Assembly: GCF_009805585.1 (NCBI RefSeq)
Contig: NZ_VHIN01000002.1
Span: 640,471 to 704,470 of the forward strand
DNA length: 64,000 bases
Origin: Glutamicibacter sp. JC586
Lineage (GTDB): Bacteria > Actinomycetota > Actinomycetes > Actinomycetales > Micrococcaceae
Reading direction: 5' to 3'
A model generated the notes under the pieces. That model had not been told where the DNA came from. It did no database searches and worked only from the letters and a program-made list of their open reading frames with translations. The translations under genes and the position numbers were made by a program. Within the stretch, counting starts at the first letter, position 1. Each line of letters begins with the position of its first letter. Positions 26,921 to 36,205 of the stretch are shown piece by piece.

Positions 26921-27457
26921 TTACTTACCAGCCTTTCCGACCTTGCGGCGGATGATCTCGCCAGCGTAACGAATACCCTTGCCCTTGTAAGGCTCGGTCT
27001 TACGCAGCTTGCGGATGTTGGCAGCAACTTCACCGACGTGCTGCTTATCAATACCAGCAATGGTGATCTTGTTGTTGCCCTCTACCGAGTAGGTAACACC
27101 CTCAACGGCTGCAACCTTGACTGGGTGCGAGTAACCTAGAGCAAGCTCCAGGTCAGCGCCCTTGGCCTGTACGCGGTAACCGGTACCGTGGATTTCGAGC
27201 TTCTTCTCGTAACCCTCGGTAACACCGATGATCATGTTGTTGATCAGGGTGCGGGTCAGACCGTGCAACGAACGAGACTCGCGTGAGTCGTTCGGGCGGC
27301 TGACGGTAACAGTGTTCTCGTCCTTGGCAACGGTGATAGGAGCCGAAACGGTGATCGAAAGTTCACCCTTTGGTCCCTTGACGGCGACCTGCTGGCCATC
27401 GACATTCAGTTCAACGTTGGCAGGAACGGTGATCGGAAGACGTCCAATACGTGACAT
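26921..27457 (-). CDS. rplF: 50S ribosomal protein L6
   Basis: Large-subunit protein near the factor-binding site, 178 residues, two tandem repeats of the L6 fold. [11 protein letters not shown] start, [16 protein letters not shown] in the middle and [15 protein letters not shown] end (here [19 protein letters not shown]). Twenty bases after rpsH. Confidence 0.97.
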   Translation of the reverse strand: MSRIGRLPITVPANVELNVDGQQVAVKGPKGELSITVSAPITVAKDENTVTVSRPNDSRESRSLHGLTRTLINNMIIGVTEGYEKKLEIHGTGYRVQAKGADLELALGYSHPVKVAAVEGVTYSVEGNNKITIAGIDKQHVGEVAANIRKLRKTEPYKGKGIRYAGEIIRRKVGKAGK

Positions 27458-27477
27458 TGTATGTTTCTCCCTTTCCG

Positions 27478-27876
27478 TTACCAGACGTAGGCGAGGACTT
27501 CCCCACCCACGCCCTTCTTTGCAGCCTGACGGTCAGTAAGCAGACCGGAGGAGGTGGACAGGATAGCGATACCAAGACCACCGAGCACGTGAGGCAAGTT
27601 GGTGGACTTTGCGTAAACGCGAAGACCTGGCTTGGAGATACGACGTACGCCAGCGATTGAACGCTCACGCGATGGGCCGTACTTCAAAGTGATGGTCAGA
27701 GTCTTGCCGACTTCTGCTGCAACTTCCTCGAACGAGGCAATGTAGCCCTGTTCCTTCAGGATGTTAGCAATGCGTACTTTTAGCTTGCTCGATGGCATCG
27801 ACACGGTGTCGTGGTATGCCGAGTTAGCGTTACGCAGACGAGTCAGCATATCTGCGACTGGATCTGTCATAGACAT
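27478..27876 (-). CDS. rpsH: 30S ribosomal protein S8
   Basis: Primary 16S-binding protein of the small-subunit body, 132 residues; known as the spc-operon repressor in E. coli. [15 protein letters not shown] at the start and [25 protein letters not shown] near the end. A GGGCT-ga-AGCCC stem (27879-27890) lies over the region just upstream of the ATG and could limit initiation. A second ATG two codons in is possible. Confidence 0.97.
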   Translation of the reverse strand: MSMTDPVADMLTRLRNANSAYHDTVSMPSSKLKVRIANILKEQGYIASFEEVAAEVGKTLTITLKYGPSRERSIAGVRRISKPGLRVYAKSTNLPHVLGGLGIAILSTSSGLLTDRQAAKKGVGGEVLAYVW

Positions 27877-27933
27877 GTGGGCTTCAGCCCTTCCTCGTTA
27901 CGGTTTCCTTAGCGGACCTGTAACGTAGTGAGA

Positions 27934-28503
27934 TTAGTTGTTGGTCCTGAATGGGAAGCCCAGAGCCTTAAGCAAGGCACGGCCTTCGTCATCAGTCTTG
28001 GCGGTGGTCACCACAGTGATGTCCATACCGCGCACGCGATCGATCTTGTCCTGATCGATTTCATGGAACATCGACTGTTCGGTCAGACCGAAAGTGTAGT
28101 TACCATTGCCATCGAACTGACGGTCGCTCAAGCCGCGGAAGTCGCGGATACGAGGAAGTGCCAGGGTGATCAAGCGATCAACGAATTCCCACATGCGATC
28201 GTTACGCAGCGTGGTGTGCGTACCAATTGGCATGCCTTCGCGCAGCTTGAACTGTGCGATGGACTTGCGGGCACGGGTGATCACTGGCTTCTGACCGGTA
28301 ATTGCGGTCAGGTCGCGAACGGCGCCTTCAATGAGCTTCGAGTCCTTGGCAGCTTCGCCGACACCCATGTTAACTACAACCTTGGTCAGGGATGGTACCT
28401 GCATTGGGTTTGCGTAGTTGAACTGCTCCTGCATTGCAGGGCGGATCTCGTCGTTGTACTTAGCCTTCAGACGTGGCTGGATCTTGGTGGCTGCTTCAGT
28501 CAT
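27934..28503 (-). CDS. rplE: 50S ribosomal protein L5
   Basis: 5S rRNA-binding protein and part of the bridge to S13, 189 residues. [37 protein letters not shown] and the C-terminal [17 protein letters not shown] are family hallmarks. Its ATG overlaps the rplX stop by one base. Confidence 0.97.
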   Translation of the reverse strand: MTEAATKIQPRLKAKYNDEIRPAMQEQFNYANPMQVPSLTKVVVNMGVGEAAKDSKLIEGAVRDLTAITGQKPVITRARKSIAQFKLREGMPIGTHTTLRNDRMWEFVDRLITLALPRIRDFRGLSDRQFDGNGNYTFGLTEQSMFHEIDQDKIDRVRGMDITVVTTAKTDDEGRALLKALGFPFRTNN

Positions 28504-28847
28504 TACAGATCCTTTCCGGAAGCCTTGGCGAAACGAACGCGTACAGTCTTGGACACGCCGTTCTTTTCTACGGTTTCCTCGCGGAAGCCGACGCGGGTTG
28601 GCTTCTTGGTTTCTGGGTCAACCACTGCAACGTTAGAAACGTGCACTGGAGCCTCAACAACCTCGATGCCGCCAGTGGTCGAACCGGATTCGGTCTGACC
28701 AGCCTTGGTGTGCTTGGTGACGCGGTTTACGCCTTCAACCAGCACGCGGTTGGACTCGGTGATAACCTTCAGGACTTTGCCCTGCAGGCCACGATCCTTG
28801 CCTGAGATGACCTGAACCAGGTCACCCTTCTTGATCTTTGCGCCCAT
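28503..28847 (-). CDS. rplX: 50S ribosomal protein L24
   Basis: Assembly-initiator protein at the tunnel exit, 114 residues. The N-terminal KOW motif ([23 protein letters not shown]) is clear, followed by VNRVTKHTK. Two bases after rplN. Confidence 0.97.
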   Translation of the reverse strand: MGAKIKKGDLVQVISGKDRGLQGKVLKVITESNRVLVEGVNRVTKHTKAGQTESGSTTGGIEVVEAPVHVSNVAVVDPETKKPTRVGFREETVEKNGVSKTVRVRFAKASGKDL

Positions 28848-28849
28848 GG

Positions 28850-29221
28850 TTACAGCACCTCCGGAGCCAGGGAAACGATCTTCATGAACTTCTTGTCACG
28901 AAGCTCACGACCCACTGGGCCGAAAATACGAGTTCCACGAGGATCGGCTGCGTCACCCTTAAGGATGACAGCTGCGTTCTCGTCGAACTTGATGTAGGAA
29001 CCATCTGCACGACGGATTTCCTTCTTAGTGCGAACGACGACTGCCTTTACGACGTCGCCCTTCTTCACGTTGCCGCCAGGAATTGCATCCTTGACGGTAG
29101 CGACAATGGTGTCGCCAATGCTTGCGTAGCGACGCTTCGAGCCACCAAGAACACGAATGGTAAGGATTTCCTTAGCACCGGTGTTATCGGCAACCTTAAG
29201 TCGCGACTCCTGCTGAATCAC
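28850..29221 (-). CDS. rplN: 50S ribosomal protein L14
   Basis: Large-subunit protein at the subunit interface, 123 residues. [19 protein letters not shown] is the standard start, and [13 protein letters not shown] is near the end. It is now the first gene of its run: the gene usually before it, rpsQ, is 4.5 kb away across the accessory block, so rplN must have its own promoter in the upstream space. Confidence 0.97.
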   Translation of the reverse strand: MIQQESRLKVADNTGAKEILTIRVLGGSKRRYASIGDTIVATVKDAIPGGNVKKGDVVKAVVVRTKKEIRRADGSYIKFDENAAVILKGDAADPRGTRIFGPVGRELRDKKFMKIVSLAPEVL

Positions 29222-29960
29222 TTCTTACTCCTGTCGTCTCGCTGGTTCTCTTATAAACGAGCCTTGCGGAACGGATATGGTCTCCACGATACGTATCGCT
29301 TACCCCCACCGACGCGGGCGCACCGAATGCTGATCCCAATTGGCGGCAGGGCCGAGGCGTAAAATATCGAGGCCGTGCTTGTGCGACTAAACTGATTTAG
29401 ACCGCACTGCATCGGGCCGAAGGTGGATAGTCCTCAAACGCGATGCGCACAGGTTTTCAAGTCTAACGCAGATTGGCGCCAAACCGAAATGGTGTGGTAT
29501 GCGAAATTCAGGCGTTGTTCGTCACATGTATTGCCCTGAACTTTCCCGAATTTTCGGCTCAGCAGCCAAACTACGTGGAGGCGAACTGCCCGTCACCGAC
29601 TCGGCAAAGTTATTGCAACAAGGGAATGCGTCCACGGTATGACCCATGGGCCAGAAAACTCTTCTTATTGCCATCTCCTCTTCTAGGAGGACTGACAGCA
29701 ACTCGACGTAGCTCCCAAGATCTTAGACGGCTCGATTACCCTAGCCATCACCTGAAATTGGGGGTCTTGCCTCAGCCCAGTCACGCACAGTAGGCAACGC
29801 GCACAGATGAGTCCACATCGCTTTTGACGACAAAAAGAATCCGCCTCAAGTCACGTTATGGTCATTGATTGGATTTTAGGGCAGGATTGTCTTTCACCTA
29901 GCTCGGAAGTTTCAGTTGCTTGATGAGTCGATGGCTATCCAACGATTTTCGGAGTTCAGC
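29222..29960. other. 739-base gene-free stretch upstream of rplN
   Basis: No convincing gene on either strand; the only longer frame (29473-29793, +) has no recognisable features or ribosome site. Palindromes are CGATACGTATCG (29287-29298, perfect) and CTAAA-ctga-TTTAG (29387-29400). It should contain the rplN promoter (minus) and the promoter of the lipoprotein-OmpA pair (plus), neither of which I could fix. Confidence 0.5.
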
Positions 29961-30548
29961 ATGCAACGTTCTTTAGTTCTCTGCGCAACTGGGATTCTCG
30001 CATTGACCGTTCTCACCGGCTGCAATGCGAGCAGCACAGATTCCCCATCGAACGAACCTACAGCAGATAACGCCACCGCAAGTTCCGCATCCCAATCCTC
30101 GACCGAACAAACACAAACATCACAGGCCCCTGTTGATACCTCCGACGTCATTGCGACGAACGAATTTGTCGTCCCCGGGCACAAGAACGACAAAGTGAAG
30201 GTTGGCATTCAGTCCCTGAAGGTCGAGGGGAAAACGATGATTCTCCAATACGTCCTTACCCCCGACTTCTCGTCTGAAAGCGACTCCGCAAAGATCTCCA
30301 TCTACGACATGTTTGGGGACTTACCGCCGCGTACGACCCTAGTTGACCGAGAAAATCTCAAAGAGTACACGGTAATTTCTGATGTAGGGCGTAGTTGGGC
30401 AGCAGATGCAGTTCATTCGCAGACCACCAATCATGAACCCATCATTTGGTGGGGCGTTTATGCTGCTCCAGAAGATAACAATGACTCTTTTGACGTTCGC
30501 GTGATTGATTCGATGGCCGAGTTTGCTGATGTGCCGGTGACACGATGA
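29961..30548 (+). CDS. Putative lipoprotein upstream of an OmpA-like protein
   Basis: 195 residues from the ATG at 29961, selected for GGAG six bases upstream and because it gives a normal lipoprotein signal: MQRS, hydrophobic core, lipobox VLTGC with the cysteine at 21. A Ser/Thr/Gln-rich linker of about 45 residues follows, then a beta-rich domain (VKVGIQSLKVEGKTMILQYVLTPD) that resembles extracellular immunoglobulin-like or DUF4352-type folds; I do not recognise it firmly. Its stop overlaps the next ATG (ATGA), so it is coupled to the OmpA-like protein and the two probably act together at the cell surface. Confidence 0.75.
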   Translation: MQRSLVLCATGILALTVLTGCNASSTDSPSNEPTADNATASSASQSSTEQTQTSQAPVDTSDVIATNEFVVPGHKNDKVKVGIQSLKVEGKTMILQYVLTPDFSSESDSAKISIYDMFGDLPPRTTLVDRENLKEYTVISDVGRSWAADAVHSQTTNHEPIIWWGVYAAPEDNNDSFDVRVIDSMAEFADVPVTR

Positions 30549-31114
30549 AAACTTACGGCGTTCGACGTATAGGAGTTGGACTGCTGATAGTTTTGCTTGG
30601 CTGTCCGATTTCTGCAGCTCAAGCATCGGGCACCGCTGCCCAAGAATTACCGGATCCCTCTAGCGAACTAATTGCAGAATCCGTGATCACCTGGGATCCG
30701 GCCAAAAGCGTCAGGACATGGGACTTATCTGATTCCATCAAAAGCGTTGAGCAGGTGGAGGAAGCAGACGGCGAAACGACCATCACCTTGGCGACGGACA
30801 TCCTTTTCACTCCGGATAGTTCCAAGCTTCCAACCTCGGCAAGCAACAAAATCGAGTCTTTGCTGTCCAAGATTCCCAAAGGCGCAGAGGTAAAAGTCAA
30901 CGGTCACACTGATTCAGTTCACGGCGCAAAAGACAACAAGAAGCTCTCGTCGGACCGGGCTGAGGCCGTTGCCGCCGTACTTAAGAAAGCACGGTCCGAC
31001 CTAAAAACAACGGTCAAGGGATTAGCCGACACCCAACCAGCGGTTCGAGAAGACCCCAAAGACCTGTCGACTTATGCTGCAAATCGCCGAGTCGAAATCA
31101 TTTACGCCGGCTAG
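30545..31114 (+). CDS. Secreted OmpA-family (peptidoglycan-binding) protein
   Basis: 189 residues. An N-terminal signal (RRIGVGLLIVLLGCPISAAQASG) probably cut after AQA, near residue 28; the LLGC inside is not a good lipobox. The C-terminal half (from about residue 80) is an OmpA/MotB domain: TDILFTPDSSKL, VNGHTDSV, LSSDRAEAVAAVL and NRRVEIIY, with the Asp and Arg that bind diaminopimelate or the peptide stem in relatives. In a Gram-positive it would tether to the wall rather than an outer membrane. It is translationally coupled to the preceding lipoprotein gene. Confidence 0.82.
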   Translation: MKTYGVRRIGVGLLIVLLGCPISAAQASGTAAQELPDPSSELIAESVITWDPAKSVRTWDLSDSIKSVEQVEEADGETTITLATDILFTPDSSKLPTSASNKIESLLSKIPKGAEVKVNGHTDSVHGAKDNKKLSSDRAEAVAAVLKKARSDLKTTVKGLADTQPAVREDPKDLSTYAANRRVEIIYAG

Positions 31115-31166
31115 CTAATCTCTTGTCGCTGGGTAGTGGGCTCTGGACAAAGCCTCCTAGCGGTGG

Positions 31167-32123
31167 CTACTTGTTTGGCACACCGAGTTTCACCGTGAGC
31201 GCGAGATGATCAGATCCATCGATCTTGACCGTGTGTTGCCCAAGTGGAGCGAGCCCACGGGTTAACACATGGTCAATCCCAACGACCGGGGGCAGGGTTC
31301 CTCCGGTGGGCCATGTCGGCACCGGGAACCACGACGTTTCGGGTTCCATGCTGGAGGCAAGTTGACGAAATTGTGGATGCGTCCGGGTCGAGTTGTAGTC
31401 CCCCGCCAGAATCATCGGCATATCATTATGCTGATCAGCCCACTGCTGCAATGCCGATAATCCGCTGCGCCACCGCTGAGCATCATCCAATGGCGGATAA
31501 AGGTGAACTCCCACAACGCGGATGGGTCCGTCGGGTGCCTGTACTTCAACGACGGGTAGGCCATACCATTCAGTCATTTCTGGACCGAGAGCATCTGCTC
31601 GCTGACTAAGCGGATAACGAGAAAAGATCACCGTATCAGCCTCACCACCGGTTGGCACCGGTGCACTCCGGTAATCCAAAGCATCTAATGCTCCCTCGGC
31701 GGCCAAACGTTGGTGCAAAGGTTCGCTGGTCTCGACAAGCACTAGAACATCTGGATTAGTCATCTTGATGCTCTGCGCTAATTGCTTCGAATCGGCGCCT
31801 GCTTTCAGCGCGTTAAAGGAGAAGACAGAAATTTCAGAAGTATGCGCTCCTGTTTCTTGTCTCCAGGGCGCTGCCACGTTGGGTAGCACGCCGAGGATGA
31901 GGGTGAGCATGATGAGAATTGCCATAAACCATCTTCGCCTGAACGAAGCGAGCAACACAGCCACAACAACGCCGATCAGCATCCATGGTTGAAACGCTTG
32001 CAGACGCGGAGTCCAACCAGCAGCTGACCAAGATATGTAAGGCATCAAGCCAACAGCGCCGCAGAGCAAAATAAGAATCGCCCACGTCCACCCAAAATGT
32101 GGCTGTGGGCGATTTTTCGTCAT
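31167..32123 (-). CDS. Membrane-anchored endonuclease/exonuclease/phosphatase family protein
   Basis: 318 residues: three N-terminal membrane segments (about 13-30, 46-60 and 66-82), then an EEP (DNase I-like) domain outside the membrane. The metal and catalytic set is complete: N104 (SFNALKA), E131 (VLVETSE), H207 (GVHLYP), D242 and N244 (GDYNST), D284-H285 (IDHVL) and D305-H306 (SDHLALTV). The substrate cannot be told from sequence; members cleave nucleic acids, phosphoinositides or sphingolipids. Converges on the OmpA-like gene; no clear terminator in the 52 bases between them. Confidence 0.88.
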   Translation of the reverse strand: MTKNRPQPHFGWTWAILILLCGAVGLMPYISWSAAGWTPRLQAFQPWMLIGVVVAVLLASFRRRWFMAILIMLTLILGVLPNVAAPWRQETGAHTSEISVFSFNALKAGADSKQLAQSIKMTNPDVLVLVETSEPLHQRLAAEGALDALDYRSAPVPTGGEADTVIFSRYPLSQRADALGPEMTEWYGLPVVEVQAPDGPIRVVGVHLYPPLDDAQRWRSGLSALQQWADQHNDMPMILAGDYNSTRTHPQFRQLASSMEPETSWFPVPTWPTGGTLPPVVGIDHVLTRGLAPLGQHTVKIDGSDHLALTVKLGVPNK

Positions 32124-32176
32124 GATCTCAGCTTAGTTCAGCGACGAGGGATCATCGCTGACTTCGCTGACAGCTC

Positions 32177-32680
32177 CTACTGCTGTGCAGCCCAGTCCGC
32201 GACTCGTCGTGCGCTTTCTTCTTCGCTTAGATCTTCAACTCTGCTCATGATGGACCACCTCACCCCGTAAGGATCAATGATGGAGGCGAATCTGTCCCCG
32301 GAAACAAAATTCGTGACTGGTTCTCTCACGGTGGCGCCTTTCTCGATTGCCTTAGCCAGCACCGAATCAACGTCTTCGCAGTACAGTCCCAGAGAGTAGC
32401 AAGCATTTGGCGCTACGGGCGGTGGCACCAAGCCGTACTCCGGGCTGGGTTCACCTATTTGCAGGTGACCTTGGCCGAAATCCAATTCCGCATGTACGAC
32501 AACGCCAGCCATTGTCGTGGCATCAATGATTCGTGCTCCGAACGCATCTTTGTAAAACTCCAATGCCTGCGCCGCATTAGTTATGGCTAGGAACGGCGTC
32601 AATGAGGTGACACCTTTGGGAACACCAGCGTTGGTGTAGTTTCCGGTGACACCACGCACCGATTCGTTGTTGTTTTGCAT
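32177..32680 (-). CDS. VOC (glyoxalase/PhnB-like) family protein
   Basis: 167 residues with one vicinal-oxygen-chelate domain: LTPFLAITNAAQALEFYKDAFGARI, then VVHAELDFGQGHLQIGEPS and a second half ending SIIDPYGVRWSIMSRVEDL. PhnB-like members of this kind are of unknown substrate or confer small-molecule resistance. A -10-like TAGTCT ends six bases before the ATG and no ribosome site is seen, so it may be translated from a leaderless mRNA. It is divergent from the AraC-type gene, which may control it. Confidence 0.85.
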   Translation of the reverse strand: MQNNNESVRGVTGNYTNAGVPKGVTSLTPFLAITNAAQALEFYKDAFGARIIDATTMAGVVVHAELDFGQGHLQIGEPSPEYGLVPPPVAPNACYSLGLYCEDVDSVLAKAIEKGATVREPVTNFVSGDRFASIIDPYGVRWSIMSRVEDLSEEESARRVADWAAQQ

Positions 32681-32748
32681 GTCTAAAGACTAAGATCCTG
32701 TGCCATGCTGGGGCTTGTAAATTTGCGACGATTTCAAGGAGCCGCCGT

Positions 32749-33543
32749 ATGGCTGATGTCCACGACGGTCGAGGTGTTTTGTATCCGGCTCGTTTGCCGG
32801 AGTTTCAGCGCATCTTGCCTCCCGAACATTTACAGCAGCACGTCAGCTGGTTCTGGATCTCGCGCTGGGAAATTGCCCCGGGCAGGGTCTCGCGGCAGCA
32901 ACTACTGCCCTTCCCGTTGATGAATCTTGTCGTTCAGATTGAGGGCGTGACAATCTCCGGTCCAAGCAGTGGCGCCTCGCATAGGGATCTGCACGGTACG
33001 GGCTGGGCTGTTGCCGTCTTGCTTCGTCCCGCGAGTGCACCTTTTGTCGCTTCCCTTGCCGGAACTACTCCTGCGCAGTTATTGGACCGGGAAGTGGTCT
33101 TGGCAGCGGTGAACCTTCACAAGGGCATTAAGGAAGAACATGCCAACACGACTGCCTTGCCGCTTAATGAACGTTGTGCCGATCAGTTGACTTCATGGCT
33201 AACGCAGTGCCTTCCACCGATCACGGATTCGGGAGTGCTGGCCAACAAATTCTTGGAATACGTTTCGACGCATCGAGAAGCCTCGCGCGTTGATCAAGTC
33301 GCTAAGGAATTGAATCTCACCGTACGCAGCTTACAACGCCTGTCCCTCAAATACTTGGGGGTCTCTCCCCTTGTAGTCATCCGGCGCTACCGATTGCAAG
33401 AAGCTGCCCTACATATGCGAGAGCACCCTGATTCATCGCTCGCTGGCTTGGCTGCAGACCTTGGATACACAGACCAGGCTCACCTGTCCACGGACTTCCG
33501 TAAGGTTCTGGGCTATTCCCCCAGCGACTATCGAAACAGCTAG
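32749..33543 (+). CDS. AraC-family transcriptional regulator
   Basis: 264 residues. The N-terminal domain (residues 10-140: LPPEHLQQHVSWFWISRWEIAPG and following) resembles the DUF6597 sensor domain of many actinobacterial AraC proteins. The C-terminal HTH_18 domain has two helix-turn-helix units (about 176-196, VDQVAKELNLTVRSLQRL, and 222-244, SLAGLAADLGYTDQAHLSTDF) and ends GYSPSDYR. AAGGAG lies seven bases before the ATG. Its partner is probably the adjacent divergent VOC gene, on the position alone. Confidence 0.9.
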   Translation: MADVHDGRGVLYPARLPEFQRILPPEHLQQHVSWFWISRWEIAPGRVSRQQLLPFPLMNLVVQIEGVTISGPSSGASHRDLHGTGWAVAVLLRPASAPFVASLAGTTPAQLLDREVVLAAVNLHKGIKEEHANTTALPLNERCADQLTSWLTQCLPPITDSGVLANKFLEYVSTHREASRVDQVAKELNLTVRSLQRLSLKYLGVSPLVVIRRYRLQEAALHMREHPDSSLAGLAADLGYTDQAHLSTDFRKVLGYSPSDYRNS

Positions 33544-33662
33544 TGCCCTGCACAAAGGCCGGCGCCCATCAAGACGTTCCCCGGGCATTGATAGATCAGT
33601 CCCGTTCCAGAATCAATTCCAAAGTCCAATGTCACGGCGCTGGGCTTTGCATTTAACGCAGA

Positions 33663-33703
33663 AATGCCCCGAACTCTTCTTTCGAAAAGTTCGGGGCATT
33701 CTT
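33663..33703. terminator. Bidirectional terminator between the AraC gene and rpsQ
   Basis: AATGCCCCGAACT (33663-33675) pairs with AGTTCGGGGCATT (33688-33700). It ends both the AraC gene and the S10 operon; U tracts are short on both sides. Confidence 0.8.
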
Positions 33704-33736
33704 CAATCACGAGATCCGTGAAATCGTTGCGAAAGC

Positions 33737-34024
33737 TTACTTAGCCTTCTCTACGATCTCAACTAGACGCCAGCGCTTGTCAGCAGACAGCGGGCGGGTC
33801 TCAGCGATAACAACCAAGTCGCCGATGCCGGCTTCGTTGTTCTCATCGTGAGCCTTGACGTTCTTGTTGCGACGCATAACCTTGCCGTAAAGGGCGTGCT
33901 TTACACGGTCCTCAACGTCAACGACGATGGTCTTCTGCATCTTGTCGGAAACCACGTAACCACGGAGGGTCTTGCGGTCGTTACGCTCGGTAGCGTTATC
34001 CACACCGTTCTCCTTCTCGCTCAT
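33737..34024 (-). CDS. rpsQ: 30S ribosomal protein S17
   Basis: 16S-binding protein of the small-subunit body, 95 residues with a short charged N-terminal extension before [44 protein letters not shown] is conserved. Last gene of the S10 operon here; in many bacteria rplN follows, but here a terminator and the accessory block do. Confidence 0.97.
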   Translation of the reverse strand: MSEKENGVDNATERNDRKTLRGYVVSDKMQKTIVVDVEDRVKHALYGKVMRRNKNVKAHDENNEAGIGDLVVIAETRPLSADKRWRLVEIVEKAK

Positions 34025-34287
34025 TACTTGGATTCCTTCTTGGTTTCTTCAACCGGAACAACGACATCCTGACGAATGCCCAGCTCGCGCTCGCGCAGCA
34101 CAGTGTAAATGCGGGCGATATCGCGCTTGATAGCCTTCAGGTTTGCGTTGCTCTCTAGCTGGCCGGTAGCCGACTGGAAACGCAGGTTGAACAGTTCTGC
34201 CTTGGCCTTCTTCAATTCCTCGTTCAAACGAGCGGAATCGAAGCCGTCCAGGGACTCAATGCTAAGGTCTTTAGAACCGAGAGACAT
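34024..34287 (-). CDS. rpmC: 50S ribosomal protein L29
   Basis: Protein at the tunnel exit, 87 residues; helical core [48 protein letters not shown], then a short actinobacterial tail. Overlaps rpsQ by one base; two bases after rplP. Confidence 0.96.
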   Translation of the reverse strand: MSLGSKDLSIESLDGFDSARLNEELKKAKAELFNLRFQSATGQLESNANLKAIKRDIARIYTVLRERELGIRQDVVVPVEETKKESK

Positions 34288-34289
34288 CC

Positions 34290-34706
34290 CTATTCACCAC
34301 CTTCACGACGCACGATGCGTGCCTTCATTGGTAGCTTGTGGATTGCAAGACGCAATGCCTCTTTAGCTACCTCTTCACTGACGCCACCGAGTTCAAACAT
34401 GACTCGTCCTGGCTTTACGTTGGCGACCCACCACTCAGGTGAACCCTTACCGGAACCCATACGGGTTTCAGCAGGCTTCTTGGTCAAGGGACGGTCAGGG
34501 TAGATGTTGATCCACACCTTACCGCCACGCTTGATGTAACGGGTCATAGCGATACGAGCGGCTTCGATCTGACGGTTAGTCACGTAAGCCGGGGTCAACG
34601 CCTGGATGCCGTACTCACCGAACGATACGGTGGTACCGCCCTTGGCAGCACCCGAACGCTTTGGGTGGTGCTGCTTACGGAACTTGACTCGACGTGGGAT
34701 AAGCAT
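34290..34706 (-). CDS. rplP: 50S ribosomal protein L16
   Basis: Large-subunit protein lining the A-site tRNA corridor, 138 residues. [19 protein letters not shown] start, [18 protein letters not shown] and [18 protein letters not shown] are all present. It abuts rpsC with no gap. Confidence 0.98.
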   Translation of the reverse strand: MLIPRRVKFRKQHHPKRSGAAKGGTTVSFGEYGIQALTPAYVTNRQIEAARIAMTRYIKRGGKVWINIYPDRPLTKKPAETRMGSGKGSPEWWVANVKPGRVMFELGGVSEEVAKEALRLAIHKLPMKARIVRREGGE

Positions 34707-35489
34707 TTAAGCCTCTCCTCCTTCCGCAGCACCAGCTGCAGCGCCCTTACGGTCGTTACGACGACGGCGTTCGCCGCCACGTGGACGATCGTTTCCTCCG
34801 CGACCGCCACGAGCTGGAGCAGCAGCAGCCTGCTGTGCAGCCAGTTCCTTAGCGGTAACGTCACCCTTGTAGATCCAAACCTTTACGCCGATACGGCCGA
34901 AGGTGGTCTTAGCTTCGAACTTGCCGAAGTCGATGTTCGCACGCAGGGTGTGCAGTGGCACACGACCTTCACGGTAGAACTCCTTGCGGGACATTTCTGC
35001 ACCGCCAAGACGACCGGAGCACTGAACGCGGATACCCTTGGCACCAGCGCGCATTGCCGACTGCATTGCCTTCTTCATCGCACGGCGGAAAGCCACGCGG
35101 GAAGCAAGCTGCTCGGCGATGCCCTGGGCGACCAACTGGGCCTCCATGTCAGGGTTCTTGACCTCGAGGATGTTCAGCTGAACCTGCTTCTTGGTGAGCT
35201 TTTCCAGCTCGCCACGAATACGGTCAGCTTCTGCACCACGGCGACCGATTACGATACCTGGACGTGCGGTGTGGATATCCACACGAACACGGTCACGGGT
35301 GCGTTCGATCTCTACGCGGGCGATACCTGCACGGTCCATACCCTTGGACAGCAGTGCACGGATCTGTACGTCTTCTTTTACGTAGTCCGCGTAACGCTGA
35401 CCTGGCTTGCTGGAATCAGCGAACCAGTGCGAGACGTGGTCAGTGGTGATGCCGAGACGGAAACCGTTCGGATTTACCTTCTGTCCCAT
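34707..35489 (-). CDS. rpsC: 30S ribosomal protein S3
   Basis: Head protein at the mRNA entry with an N-terminal KH domain, 260 residues. [35 protein letters not shown] (KH), [17 protein letters not shown] are conserved. A Gly/Arg-rich C-terminal tail of about 40 residues is lineage-typical. It abuts rplV and rplP with no gaps. Confidence 0.98.
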   Translation of the reverse strand: MGQKVNPNGFRLGITTDHVSHWFADSSKPGQRYADYVKEDVQIRALLSKGMDRAGIARVEIERTRDRVRVDIHTARPGIVIGRRGAEADRIRGELEKLTKKQVQLNILEVKNPDMEAQLVAQGIAEQLASRVAFRRAMKKAMQSAMRAGAKGIRVQCSGRLGGAEMSRKEFYREGRVPLHTLRANIDFGKFEAKTTFGRIGVKVWIYKGDVTAKELAAQQAAAAPARGGRGGNDRPRGGERRRRNDRKGAAAGAAEGGEA

Positions 35490-35852
35490 TTAGTTCTCCC
35501 CACCCTTCTGGGTTGAAACAACCACAGTCACGTGGCTGGTGCGCTTCTTGATCTGGAATGCGCGACCCTGTGCACGCGGCTGGAACCGCTTCATGGTCGG
35601 ACCCTCGTCAACAAACGCTTCGCTGATAAACAGCTCGTCCTCATTGAATGCTTCACCTGCGCGGTCCGCGGCGGCACGGGCGTTAGCCACTGCCGATGCG
35701 ACAACCTTGTATACCGGCTCCGAAGCTGCCTGTGGGGCAAACTTCAAGATGGCCAGTGCTTCGTTGGTCTGCAGACCACGAACAAGGTTGACGACGCGCC
35801 GGGCCTTCATAGGCGTTACGCGGATGTGACGCGCAATTGCCTTGGCTTCCAT
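35490..35852 (-). CDS. rplV: 50S ribosomal protein L22
   Basis: Early-assembly protein whose beta-hairpin lines the exit tunnel (macrolide region), 120 residues. [23 protein letters not shown] and [21 protein letters not shown] are typical. 59 bases after rpsS. Confidence 0.98.
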   Translation of the reverse strand: MEAKAIARHIRVTPMKARRVVNLVRGLQTNEALAILKFAPQAASEPVYKVVASAVANARAAADRAGEAFNEDELFISEAFVDEGPTMKRFQPRAQGRAFQIKKRTSHVTVVVSTQKGGEN

Positions 35853-35911
35853 TGCTATCCTTCTCTCGTCTATCGAAGAAGTGCTAAGCGATACTAGTAC
35901 CCTCGCGGGGC

Positions 35912-36193
35912 CTAGCGGCGCTTGCCCTTCTTGTCGTCCTTCACGTGGCCACGGAACGTACGGGTTGGAGCAAACTCTCCGAGCTTGTGACCAACCATGG
36001 ATTCGGTTACGAACACAGGAATGTGCTTGCGACCGTCATGTACGGCGATGGTGTGTCCCAGCATGTCCGGGATGATCATCGAACGGCGGGACCACGTCTT
36101 GATGACGTTCTTGGTGCCCTTATCGTTTTCAGCAACGACCTTTAGGAACAGGTGCTGATCGACGAAGGGGCCTTTCTTCAGGCTGCGTGGCAT
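35912..36193 (-). CDS. rpsS: 30S ribosomal protein S19
   Basis: Head protein in complex with S13, 93 residues. [47 protein letters not shown] and [16 protein letters not shown] are complete. Twelve bases after rplB. Confidence 0.98.
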   Translation of the reverse strand: MPRSLKKGPFVDQHLFLKVVAENDKGTKNVIKTWSRRSMIIPDMLGHTIAVHDGRKHIPVFVTESMVGHKLGEFAPTRTFRGHVKDDKKGKRR

Positions 36194-36205
36194 GTTTCCA
36201 GGCTC

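Noticed and set aside
29473..29793. 106-codon frame in the space before the lipoprotein gene
   Set aside because: No ribosome site, unlikely composition and no domain; treated as non-coding.
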